From Pseudomonadota bacterium (GTDB lineage Bacteria > Pseudomonadota > Alphaproteobacteria > Sphingomonadales > Sphingomonadaceae): 41,644 bases of DNA. Made by a program: the position numbers and the translations under genes. The notes beneath the pieces are model-generated. The model did not search any database. It saw only the letters and a list, made by a program, of their open reading frames with translations, and was not told the DNA's origin. Below, one piece after another: positions 28,550-35,625 of this stretch (positions are counted from its first letter, which is position 1; the number at the start of each line of letters is the position of its first letter). The stretch lies in the NCBI GenBank assembly GCA_023413015.1, contig JAEZQR010000128.1, positions 1 to 41,644 on the forward strand, written 5' to 3'.

Positions 28550-30115
28550 ATGGACGCCGCGCGGCCGTTCGGCCTCAGCCGCGATCCTTTCGTTTCCACC
28601 ATCGGGCCCGACGAGGCCTACGGGAGCCACGCCTTCGTCGCCGCGCGCGATGCGCTGCTGCGCGAGCTGCGCCAGGGCGCGCGGCTCGTCGCGCTCGTCG
28701 GCGCCGCCGGCACCGGCAAGACGCTGCTGCTGCGCGCGGTCGAGCAGACGCTGATCGGCGAGGGCCGGCGCGTCCGTCGTTTCGATCGCGGCGATGTCGC
28801 CCTCGGGCATATTGCCGATGCCGATGTGGTCCTCGTCGACGAGGCCGACCGCATCGACGACAGCGCCCTTGCCGCGCTGTCGCAGGCGGCAGCCGATCCG
28901 GCCAGCCCGGCGGTCGTGCTCGCCACCGTCCGTCGGCGGTTCGACCTGATCGTCGGTCCGGTGGCGCCGCGCGTGGTGACGCTCGACGAGCTGTCCGCCG
29001 CCGATGCGCGCGCGCTGATCGTCGATCGCGTCCGCCGCGCCGGCGGCGACCCTGCCCTGTTCACGCCCGGCGCCCTCGGCGCGATCACCTATGCGTCGAA
29101 GGGCTCACCGCGCCTCCTGCGCCTGCTATCTGCCGCCGCACTGTTTCAGGCGACGCAGGACGGCGCCGCGCGCGTCGAGATGGGCCACGCCCGGCGCGCC
29201 ATCGCCATGCAGAAGGGCATCGCCGAGGACGTCGCCTATCCGGAAGAGGCCGAGCCCGTCCCGGCGCCGGTCGTTCCCCTCGATATCTCGCCCCGCGCGG
29301 AAAAGATCGACGTCTCGCCGGCCGTCGAGCGGCCGGCGATCAAGGAGACGCCCCCTCCTGCCCCCGCTCCACGTGAAGAACCGCCGGCCATCGCACCCGC
29401 TCCGTTACCGATCGCCGAGCCTGTTCCCGAAGCGCTACCGCCCCGGCGAGAATGGCTGCGCCCCGCCGCGATTGCCGTCGGCGCCACGGCGCTACTGGCG
29501 GGCTCCGCCGCATTGCTGTGGGTGACCGAGACACGATCGCCGCCCCCCGCGACCGTCGCCGCCGAGCCGAGCGTCACACCGATCGCGCCGCGTCCGGCGT
29601 CACCGGCACAGGAACCCCAGGCCAAGCCGGTCGCCGCCGCATCCACGCCGCCGGCCAAGGAAATGCCTCCGGTCGAGGAGCAGCCCGCGCCGCGCCCGGA
29701 AGCGACGCCGCCCGTCGTGCAAGAACCCGCACCCGAGCCACCGTCCACGAAGCCCGCCGCGCCTGCGGTTGTCGAGGCTCCGCCGCGTATCATCGTGAGC
29801 TACGCCAGCGATCAGCCCGGCGCGCGCGAGGCGGCGGAACGGGTCGCGGCACTGCTGCGCGCCCGCGATTATGACGTGATCGGCGTGCGCGGCATCCCTG
29901 GTCGCATCCGCGAGCCCAGCATTCATTATGGCAGCGGCAACCGTACGGCGGTCGAAGCGGTTAACCGCGCCTTCGAGCAGGCGCTCGATGCCTATCAGCC
30001 CGGCGCCACGAGCCGGATCACCAGGGCCGGCGCCAGCGGCACCGTCGAAGTCCGGGTACCTGATTCGGCCGCCGGCGCGAGCCGCCCGCTTCGCATGGAC
30101 CTTCCGCCCGGCTAA
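28550..30115 (+). CDS. ExeA/GspA-like AAA+ ATPase with transmembrane segment and LytR_C-like periplasmic domain
   Basis: A 521-residue protein from ATG 28550 (GGGAG 7 bases upstream; ATG 28529 is an alternative). It starts with the ExeA-type FGLSRDPF motif. An AAA+ domain follows: Walker A GAAGTGKT (51-58), Walker B VVLVDEAD (93-100), and GSPRLLRLLSAAALF (185-199). Then come a proline-rich linker (about 232-300), one transmembrane helix (about 303-325), a second P/A/E-rich linker (about 330-410), and a C-terminal domain (about 413-505; RIIVSYASDQPGAREAAERV, YDVIGVRGIPGR, SIHYGSGNR) resembling LytR_C. ExeA/GspA proteins place the secretin of type II secretion with a peptidoglycan-binding domain; here the periplasmic part differs. 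No secretion genes adjoin it. Cytosolic ATPase and periplasmic C-terminus are inferred. Confidence 0.85.
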   Translation: MDAARPFGLSRDPFVSTIGPDEAYGSHAFVAARDALLRELRQGARLVALVGAAGTGKTLLLRAVEQTLIGEGRRVRRFDRGDVALGHIADADVVLVDEADRIDDSALAALSQAAADPASPAVVLATVRRRFDLIVGPVAPRVVTLDELSAADARALIVDRVRRAGGDPALFTPGALGAITYASKGSPRLLRLLSAAALFQATQDGAARVEMGHARRAIAMQKGIAEDVAYPEEAEPVPAPVVPLDISPRAEKIDVSPAVERPAIKETPPPAPAPREEPPAIAPAPLPIAEPVPEALPPRREWLRPAAIAVGATALLAGSAALLWVTETRSPPPATVAAEPSVTPIAPRPASPAQEPQAKPVAAASTPPAKEMPPVEEQPAPRPEATPPVVQEPAPEPPSTKPAAPAVVEAPPRIIVSYASDQPGAREAAERVAALLRARDYDVIGVRGIPGRIREPSIHYGSGNRTAVEAVNRAFEQALDAYQPGATSRITRAGASGTVEVRVPDSAAGASRPLRMDLPPG

Positions 30116-30147
30116 GAGCGTGGCCGACCACTGAAGGAAGGCTGCGC

Positions 30148-31314
30148 ATGCCGTTCACGGCGAAGATCCTGCTGCTGGGCTCGGGGGAGCTGGGCCGCGA
30201 GTTCACTATATCGGCTAAACGGCTCGGCGCCTATGTCGTCGCCTGCGACAGCTATGCCGGCGCGCCCGCGATGCAGATGGCCGACGAATCGGACGTCTTC
30301 CCGATGCTCGACGCCGACCGGCTGCGTGAAGCGATCGCCCGCCACCAGCCCGACTTCGTCGTGCCCGAGGTCGAGGCGATCCGCACCGAGGTGCTGCAGG
30401 AGGTCGAGGCGCAGGGCGTCAACGTCGTGCCCACGGCACGCGCCACCTACATGACGATGAACCGCGATCGCATCCGCGAGCTCGCCGCCGTCGAGCTCGG
30501 CCTGCGCACGTCGCGCTACCGCTATGCCGAAAGTCTCGACGAGGTGCTCGCCGCCGCCGATCACACCGGCCTGCCCTGCGTCGTGAAGCCGGTGATGTCC
30601 TCCTCCGGCAAGGGTCAGCTTACGGTGCGTGAGCACAAGGGTCTCGCCGCCGCCTGGGACTATGCGGTGGCCAACATGCGCGGCGACCGGAAGCGCGTCA
30701 TCGTCGAGGAATTCATCGACTTCGATTACGAGATCACGCTGCTCACCGTCCGCACCCGCGACGGCGTGCTGTTCTGCGAGCCGATCGGCCACCGGCAGGA
30801 GCGCGGCGACTATCAGGAATCTTGGCAGCCCGCCGCCATGACGTCATCGACGTTGCGCCAAGCACAGGACATGGCGCGCAAGGTCGTCGACAATCTCGGC
30901 GGCCACGGCATCTACGGCGTCGAATTCTTCGTCGCCGGTGACGAGGTCATCTTCTCCGAGCTGTCCCCGCGCCCGCACGATACCGGCATGGTGACGCTGA
31001 TCTCGCAGACGCTGAGCGAATTCGACCTGCATGCCCGCGCGATCCTCGGTCTGCCGATCCCGAACATCGGCCTACGCGGCCCGTCGGCGAGTGCCGTGAT
31101 CCTCGCCGACCGCGACTCGACCGACTTTGCCTTCGAGGGCGCGGCCGAAGCACTCGCCACGCTGGGCGGCGCGGTGGACCTCCGCCTGTTCGGCAAGCCC
31201 TCGACCCGCCCTTATCGCCGCATGGGCGTCGCGCTGGTCACCGCCGCCTCGACCGACGAAGCGCGCAGGATCGCCGCCGAAGCCGCAGGTCGCGTAAAGA
31301 TCACCTACCGCTAA
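30148..31314 (+). CDS. purT: Formate-dependent phosphoribosylglycinamide formyltransferase
   Basis: Third step of purine synthesis using formate and ATP instead of formyl-tetrahydrofolate (PurN). The 388 residues match the family (about 390) and show its ATP-grasp order: N-terminal LLGSGELGREFTISAKRLG, VPEVEAIRTEVLQEVE, VKPVMSSSGKGQ, VIVEEFIDFDYEITLLT, FFVAGDEVIFSELSPRPHDTG and C-terminal RLFGKPSTRPYRRMGVAL. It lies 32 bases after the ATPase gene, possibly in the same transcript. The gene ends before a weak hairpin at 31322-31339, convergent with the glycine-zipper gene. Confidence 0.97.
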   Translation: MPFTAKILLLGSGELGREFTISAKRLGAYVVACDSYAGAPAMQMADESDVFPMLDADRLREAIARHQPDFVVPEVEAIRTEVLQEVEAQGVNVVPTARATYMTMNRDRIRELAAVELGLRTSRYRYAESLDEVLAAADHTGLPCVVKPVMSSSGKGQLTVREHKGLAAAWDYAVANMRGDRKRVIVEEFIDFDYEITLLTVRTRDGVLFCEPIGHRQERGDYQESWQPAAMTSSTLRQAQDMARKVVDNLGGHGIYGVEFFVAGDEVIFSELSPRPHDTGMVTLISQTLSEFDLHARAILGLPIPNIGLRGPSASAVILADRDSTDFAFEGAAEALATLGGAVDLRLFGKPSTRPYRRMGVALVTAASTDEARRIAAEAAGRVKITYR

Positions 31315-31321
31315 TCCTGCC

Positions 31322-31339
31322 CTCTCCTTGAGAGGAGAG
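31322..31339. terminator. Weak hairpin between purT and glycine-zipper gene
   Basis: CTCTCCT (31322-31328) pairs with AGGAGAG (31333-31339) over a 4-base loop, in the 31 bases between the convergent stops. No T-tract follows, so its terminator role is tentative. Confidence 0.35.
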
Positions 31340-31345
31340 AAGCGC

Positions 31346-31831
31346 TTAGCGGCAGGTCACCCGATCACGGTCGATCGAGCGGCCGATCGCAGCGCCGCCC
31401 AGCGCACCCAGGATGGTGCCGAGCGTATCCGAGTCACCCGGAGCGATCACGTTGCCGAGCACGCCGCCACCGATTGCACCCACGATCAGTCCGGTCGTAC
31501 CGTCAGGCCGGCGGCAGTAGTAGCGACCGTCCTGTCCGCGGTAGACGCGGTCGTTGTAGGTGAGCTGGCGCGGCTGATAGTAGCGGCCGTCCCGATAGTA
31601 GCGATCGGCGTAGTAGTTGCCGTAGCGTGGATCGTAGCGATTGTAGTCGTAGTTGCGGTACCTGCGCCAATCGCGGCGGTCGTCACGGCGCTCCCGGCGC
31701 CATTCCCGCCGCTCCTGGCGCTGATCGTCCCTACGCCAATTCCCTTGGTCGTCCCGCTGATAGGCGAACGCCGCACCCGGCACCGATGCGAGCATGGACC
31801 CTGCAACCAGTGCTGCCATTAGCTTACGCAT
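31346..31831 (-). CDS. Secreted Arg/Tyr-rich protein with glycine-zipper 2TM-like domain
   Basis: A 161-residue protein from ATG 31831 with GGAGG 5 bases upstream. The signal peptide is 1 to about 23 (ending GAAFA). The middle (about 24-85) is very rich in Arg, Asp and Tyr (runs of DDRR/WRRE, RYDPRYGNYY), as in RcnB-like proteins. A DGRYYCRRPDG block follows, then a glycine zipper (about 113-141; GLIVGAIGGGVLGNVIA, LGALGGAAIGRSI). Glycine-zipper proteins sit in or near the outer membrane. The last gene of the window has related blocks in reverse order. Function unknown; probably envelope stress or structure. Confidence 0.85.
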   Translation of the reverse strand: MRKLMAALVAGSMLASVPGAAFAYQRDDQGNWRRDDQRQERREWRRERRDDRRDWRRYRNYDYNRYDPRYGNYYADRYYRDGRYYQPRQLTYNDRVYRGQDGRYYCRRPDGTTGLIVGAIGGGVLGNVIAPGDSDTLGTILGALGGAAIGRSIDRDRVTCR

Positions 31832-31861
31832 GATAGCCTCCACTTCGGCTATGGAACCCGC

Positions 31862-31930
31862 ATGGATACGCCCGTCTGGCTGAACGGCAGCATAATGCGC
31901 GCCCTCGACCTGATGGCGCTGCCCCGCTAA
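31862..31930 (+). CDS. Possible 22-residue leader ORF before trmL
   Basis: An ATG at 31862 opens a 22-codon frame (MDTPVWLNGSIMRALDLMAL, then PR) that ends at TAA 31928-31930, 11 bases before the trmL start. No clear ribosome site was seen. Codon use is not distinctive at this length. It may be a chance ORF or a short leader peptide. Confidence 0.25.
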   Translation: MDTPVWLNGSIMRALDLMALPR

Positions 31931-31941
31931 ACCCCGCCGCC

Positions 31942-32391
31942 ATGCGCCTCGCGCTCTTCCAGCCCGATCAGCCCGGCAACGTCGGTGCGCTCGTGCGCCT
32001 CGGCGCCTGCCTCGGCGTGCCGCTCGACGTCATCGAGCCGTGCGGCTTCCCCTTCTCGTTGCGCGCGGTGAAGCGGTCGGCGCTGGATTACGGCGAGCAT
32101 GCCGACATCAGTGCGCATCTGGACTGGGCGGCCTTCCGCGAGGCGCGACCTGAGCGGCTGGTGTTGCTCACCACCAAGGGCAGCGTGCTCCACACGCAGG
32201 CCGAGTTCCGCCCCGACGACATTCTGCTTCTGGGCCAGGAGAGCGTCGGCGCGCCCGACCATGTCCATGCCGCCGCCGGCCTGCGGGTCCGCGTGCCGAT
32301 GGCGCCCGGCCTGCGCTCCCTGAACATCGCGATCGCGGCCGCGCTGGTGCTCGGCGAGGCGCTCCGACAAACCGAAGGTTTCCCCGCATGA
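31942..32391 (+). CDS. trmL: tRNA (cytidine(34)-2'-O)-methyltransferase
   Basis: A SPOUT-family enzyme that methylates the ribose of wobble C/U34 in tRNA-Leu isoacceptors. The 149 residues (E. coli TrmL is 157) carry the trefoil-knot features: QPDQPGNVGALVRLGACLG near the N-terminus, then LLLGQESVGAPDHVH and VRVPMAPGLRSLNIAIAAALVLGEAL at the C-terminus (SAM pocket), written here in parts as VPMAPGLRSLNIAIA and AALVLGEAL. It overlaps hemF by 4 bases (ATGA), so the two are coupled. Confidence 0.94.
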   Translation: MRLALFQPDQPGNVGALVRLGACLGVPLDVIEPCGFPFSLRAVKRSALDYGEHADISAHLDWAAFREARPERLVLLTTKGSVLHTQAEFRPDDILLLGQESVGAPDHVHAAAGLRVRVPMAPGLRSLNIAIAAALVLGEALRQTEGFPA

Positions 32392-33236
32392 CCTACACGC
32401 TCGACGATCAGCAGACCCGTGCCGAAGCCTGGTTCCGCGGACTTCGCGATTCGATCTGCGCCGAGTTCGAAGCCATCGAGCGCGTGATGGGCTCCGACGC
32501 CGCCTTCGAGCGGAAGAGCTGGGACCGCACCGATCACAGCGGCGCGCCCGGCGGCGGCGGCGTCATGTCGGTGATGAAGGGCCGCGTGTTCGAGAAGGTC
32601 GGCGTCAACATCTCGACCGTGCACGGCGAGTTCGCGCCCGACTTCGCCAAGTCGATCAACGGCGCGGAGGAAGACCCGTGCTTCTTCGCCACCGGCATCA
32701 GCCTCGTCGCGCACATGACGAACCCGCACGTGCCGGCGGTGCACATGAACACGCGCTTCCTCGTCACCACCAAGCGCTGGTTCGGCGGCGGCGCGGACCT
32801 CAACCCGCCGATCCCGCGTGAAGAGGACACGGCCGACTTCCACGCCGCGTTCAAGGCCGCCTGCGACCGCCATTCTCCCGACTATTGGCCGCGCTTCTCC
32901 GCCTGGTGCGACGAATATTTCTTCATCAAGCACCGGAACGTCAGTCGCGGCGTCGGGGGCATCTTCTACGATCACCTGAATTCGGGCGACTGGGAGGCCG
33001 ACTTCGCCTTCACGCAGGACGTCGGCCGCACCTTCCTCGACGTCTATCCCCAGATCGTCCGCCGCCGCATGCATGAGCCGTGGACCGATGCCGACCGCGA
33101 GCGCCAGCTCCGCTACCGCGGCCTCTACGCCGAATTCAACCTCGTCTACGACCGCGGCACCCTCTTCGGTCTCAAGACCGGCGGCAACATCGACGCCATC
33201 CTCATGAGCCTGCCCCCGCTCGCGGCATGGGCCTGA
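32388..33236 (+). CDS. hemF: Oxygen-dependent coproporphyrinogen III oxidase
   Basis: Oxidatively decarboxylates coproporphyrinogen III to protoporphyrinogen IX with O2, in aerobic heme synthesis. The 282 residues match HemF (about 280-305). Visible blocks are GGGGVMSVMKGRVFEKVGVN, VPAVHMNTRFLVT, WFGGGADLNPPIP, YFFIKHRNVSRGVGGIFYDH and FNLVYDRGTLFGLKTGGN with the C-terminal SLPP. It starts inside the trmL end (ATGA) and overlaps the following GNAT gene by 10 bases. Its heme product feeds the bc1 complex and cytochrome c maturation genes elsewhere in the window. Confidence 0.97.
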   Translation: MTYTLDDQQTRAEAWFRGLRDSICAEFEAIERVMGSDAAFERKSWDRTDHSGAPGGGGVMSVMKGRVFEKVGVNISTVHGEFAPDFAKSINGAEEDPCFFATGISLVAHMTNPHVPAVHMNTRFLVTTKRWFGGGADLNPPIPREEDTADFHAAFKAACDRHSPDYWPRFSAWCDEYFFIKHRNVSRGVGGIFYDHLNSGDWEADFAFTQDVGRTFLDVYPQIVRRRMHEPWTDADRERQLRYRGLYAEFNLVYDRGTLFGLKTGGNIDAILMSLPPLAAWA

Positions 33237-33811
33237 CCCCGCTCGACTCGACGCAGCTCGCCGCGATCGTCACCTCGCTCGAGATGACGGAGCGGCCGGT
33301 GCCGGCACCGCCGATCCGCGCGCCGTTGAAGCTCGAACGCTGGGAGCGGCCCGACCTCGATCGCTACCGCGCGCTCTATCGCGCGGTCGGCGCTCCCTGG
33401 TTGTGGTTCAGCCGGCTGGCGATGAGCGATGAAGAGCTGCGCGCGATCATCCACGCGCCCGACGTCGCGGTGCACGCCGCCACCCGCCGCGACGGCACGC
33501 CCGTCGGCATCCTCGAACTCGACTTCCGCGCCACGCACGAGACCGAGCTGAGCTTCTTCGGGCTGATTCCGGAGATGACCGGCCGCGGCTTCGGCGGCTG
33601 GCTGATGGCGCATGCGCTGCGTCTCGCCTGGCGGCCCGACACGCGCCGGGTCTGGGTGCACACCTGCACGCTGGACCACCCTGGCGCGCTCGGCTTCTAC
33701 CAGCATCACGGCTTCCGGCCGTTCGCGCGGGCGGTCGAAACCTTCGCGGACCCGCGCCTCGCCGGCCTCCTGCCGCGCACGGCCGCGCCGCAGGTGCCGC
33801 TGCTCGGCTAG
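33227..33811 (+). CDS. GNAT-family N-acetyltransferase
   Basis: A 194-residue GNAT protein starting at ATG 33227 within the hemF end (10-base overlap). The acetyl-CoA loop is EMTGRGFGGWLMAHAL (R-G-x-G-G form), followed by VWVHTCTLDHPGALGFYQHHGFRPFAR, the C-terminal helix-strand typical of small-molecule or protein acetyltransferases (given as VWVHTCTLDHPG and ALGFYQHHGF). The substrate is unknown. It is the third gene of trmL-hemF-GNAT. Its TAG is shared with the convergent membrane-protein gene in CTAG (33808-33811). Confidence 0.9.
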   Translation: MGLTPLDSTQLAAIVTSLEMTERPVPAPPIRAPLKLERWERPDLDRYRALYRAVGAPWLWFSRLAMSDEELRAIIHAPDVAVHAATRRDGTPVGILELDFRATHETELSFFGLIPEMTGRGFGGWLMAHALRLAWRPDTRRVWVHTCTLDHPGALGFYQHHGFRPFARAVETFADPRLAGLLPRTAAPQVPLLG

Positions 33812-34512
33812 GCCGCCGTCACCCGGCGATAGATCACCGAGATGCCGACGGCGCCGTAGACGGTCGCCGCGGAGATCACGACCGCGCTCACCAGCAGCAC
33901 CAGCATCTGGTCGACGCCGGTCAGCCCAACAATGCGGAATATCACGCCGGCCGCCATTGCCACCGCCGACAGCAGCAGGATCGCGCCCATCACGGCTACG
34001 AGCAGCAGCAGCCCGAAACCGAGGATGCGCCACGCATGCGGACCGCTCAGCTCCCAGGCGCGGCGCAGGCTGTCGCCGACCCCCCGGCGCTCGTTCACCA
34101 GCACCGCCTGCCCAATCGCCAGCCGGCCGATCACGTACAGCCCGGGGATTATGAACAGGATGAGGCCGAACATCGTCGCCAGGCCGGTCAGGATGCTCAG
34201 GGCGAACAGCGGCGGTGCCAGCCCGAACGCTTCGCGCAGAACCTCGCGCACCGGTCGGTCGTCGCCCCGCAGCGCGACGATCAGGATGAACGCCTGCGCG
34301 ACCGCACCGATGAGCGACACCAGCAGCGACGCCACGGTCACCGGCCCGCTCGGCAGGTCGAAGACCGATTCACGGAGGTCGGGGACGAAGCGCGCCGCCA
34401 GCAGATTAGGCAGCATCACGAACATCGCCGCGACGGGCGCGAAAACCCCGCCGTTGGTCCGGACGATGTCGCGCATCTCCTGCCACACCGATCCGATCGT
34501 CCAGCGGTCCAT
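33808..34512 (-). CDS. Polytopic membrane protein (YciC / glycerophosphodiesterase-membrane-domain-like)
   Basis: A 234-residue membrane protein with about five to six transmembrane helices. The start is set at ATG 34512 (MDRWTIGSVWQEMRDIV), which has AAGGAG 6 bases upstream; ATG 34527 is possible but lies before the ribosome site. The N-terminal amphipathic WTIGSVWQE, the central GLILFIIPGLYVIGRLAIGQ and the LRRAWELSGPHAWRILG segment match the DUF975/YciC-like group of unknown function found in many bacteria. Its stop overlaps the GNAT stop. It lies downstream of grxD, beyond a terminator. Confidence 0.85.
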   Translation of the reverse strand: MDRWTIGSVWQEMRDIVRTNGGVFAPVAAMFVMLPNLLAARFVPDLRESVFDLPSGPVTVASLLVSLIGAVAQAFILIVALRGDDRPVREVLREAFGLAPPLFALSILTGLATMFGLILFIIPGLYVIGRLAIGQAVLVNERRGVGDSLRRAWELSGPHAWRILGFGLLLLVAVMGAILLLSAVAMAAGVIFRIVGLTGVDQMLVLLVSAVVISAATVYGAVGISVIYRRVTAA

Positions 34513-34561
34513 TCGCGTCTCCTTCATGGTCCGCCGTACCTAGAGCAGGCCGCCCCATACG

Positions 34562-34587
34562 AAAAGAGCCCGGCCAAGCCGGGCTCT
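34562..34587 (-). terminator. Rho-independent terminator after grxD
   Basis: AGAGCCCGGC (34565-34574) pairs with GCCGGGCTCT (34578-34587), a 10-bp stem with a 3-base loop. On the minus strand it is followed by TTTTCG. It lies 26 bases after the grxD stop. Confidence 0.88.
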
Positions 34588-34613
34588 CTCGTCATCATGG
34601 CTCGGGCCGGCGG

Positions 34614-34949
34614 TCACGCGACGCGCGCGACCCCCTTCTCCTCGATCATCGCCTGAAGCTCGCCCGCCTCGAACATCTCCATCATGATGTCCGAACCGCC
34701 GACGAACTCGCCCTTGATGTAGAGCTGCGGGATCGTCGGCCAGTTCGAATATTCCTTGATGCCCTGGCGCAGCTCGGCGTCCTGCAGCACGTCCTGGCTG
34801 GCGTATTGAACGTTTAGATGGTCGAGGATCGCCACCGCGCGGCTGGAAAAGCCGCACTGCGGGAACAGCGGCGTGCCCTTCATGAACAGCACGACGTCAT
34901 TGCCTTCGACCGTTTCGCGAATCCTGTCCTGGATCGACATCTCACTCAC
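34614..34949 (-). CDS. grxD: Monothiol glutaredoxin, Grx4/GrxD type
   Basis: Carries and delivers [2Fe-2S] clusters, often as a hetero-complex with BolA. The 111 residues hold the monothiol CGFS motif (Cys32 in FPQCGFSS), the glutathione-binding TIPQLYIKGEFVGGSDIM, and FMKGTP near the N-terminus. It overlaps bolA by 4 bases (ATGA) and is third in the zeta inhibitor - bolA - grxD operon. The BolA partner encoded next to it supports an iron-sulfur role. Ends at a clear terminator. Confidence 0.96.
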   Translation of the reverse strand: MSEMSIQDRIRETVEGNDVVLFMKGTPLFPQCGFSSRAVAILDHLNVQYASQDVLQDAELRQGIKEYSNWPTIPQLYIKGEFVGGSDIMMEMFEAGELQAMIEEKGVARVA

Positions 34950-35176
34950 TCCTGCGGGACGCTGGTGGTCAGCGCCAGTGCATGCAATTCGCCGCCCATC
35001 CGGCCGCCCAGTGCGTCATAGACGAGCTGATGCTGCCGGACGCGCGGCAAACCTTTAAAGGCGCCCGAGACGACGCGCGCGGCATAATGATCGCCGTCGC
35101 CAGCCAGGTCGGTGATCTCGACCGTCGCGTCCGGCAGTGCGGCGCGGATCAGGCGCTCGATCTCGTCGGCCTGCAT
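34946..35176 (-). CDS. BolA-family protein
   Basis: A 76-residue BolA protein starting at ATG 35176 (MQADEIERLIRAALPDATVE). It shows the family's DGDHYAARVVS segment and the helix-turn RQHQLVYDALGGRMGGELHALAL, with the conserved His that binds iron-sulfur clusters with monothiol glutaredoxin. A GTG at 35182 is an alternative start. It lies 11 bases downstream of the zeta-inhibitor gene and overlaps grxD by 4 bases. With Grx4 it is expected to traffic [2Fe-2S] clusters or sense iron. Confidence 0.93.
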   Translation of the reverse strand: MQADEIERLIRAALPDATVEITDLAGDGDHYAARVVSGAFKGLPRVRQHQLVYDALGGRMGGELHALALTTSVPQE

Positions 35177-35187
35177 CCCCACGGCGT

Positions 35188-35511
35188 TTACATCGCCTCC
35201 ATCATCTGGCGGCGCGCCTCGACCATCGTCTCTTCCATCGCGCGGCGCACCTGATGCTCGGACACGTTGGTGCCGCGCGCTGAAAGATCGCCGTAAACCT
35301 TGCGGAACACGTCCTCGTCGCCGGCCTCCTCGAAGTCGGCCTGTACGACCGACTTGGCGTAAGCCTCGGCCTCCTCCGGCGTCAGCTTGAGCTGCTCGGC
35401 CGCCCAAAGCCCCAGCAGCTTGTTGCGCCGGGCGTTCACGCGGAACTGGAAATCCGCGTCGCGCGCGAACTTTTCCTCGAACGCCTTCTCGCGATTATTG
35501 AACGTGCTCAT
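35188..35511 (-). CDS. F1-ATPase inhibitor zeta subunit (DUF1476)
   Basis: A 107-residue protein beginning MSTFNNREKAFEEKFARDAD and continuing ADFQFRVNARRNKLLGLWAAE. This is the DUF1476 family, shown in alphaproteobacteria such as Paracoccus to be the zeta inhibitor of the F1FO-ATPase, blocking ATP hydrolysis by its N-terminal segment. The helical C-terminal part (EDVFRKVYGDLSARG, RRAMEETMVEARRQMM) is also conserved. It heads an operon with bolA and grxD, an arrangement common in alphaproteobacteria. Start ATG 35511 is the only sensible one. Confidence 0.94.
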   Translation of the reverse strand: MSTFNNREKAFEEKFARDADFQFRVNARRNKLLGLWAAEQLKLTPEEAEAYAKSVVQADFEEAGDEDVFRKVYGDLSARGTNVSEHQVRRAMEETMVEARRQMMEAM

Positions 35512-35625
35512 TCTGCCTCCTGGTTTGCCAGCGTAGATAGAGCGCGGACGGCGCTTCAACAACCTCCGTCGCGGCTTGCCGCGCCGGCCGAGTTGCGTCA
35601 CGCTCGAATCACCGAGGGGGCTCAT

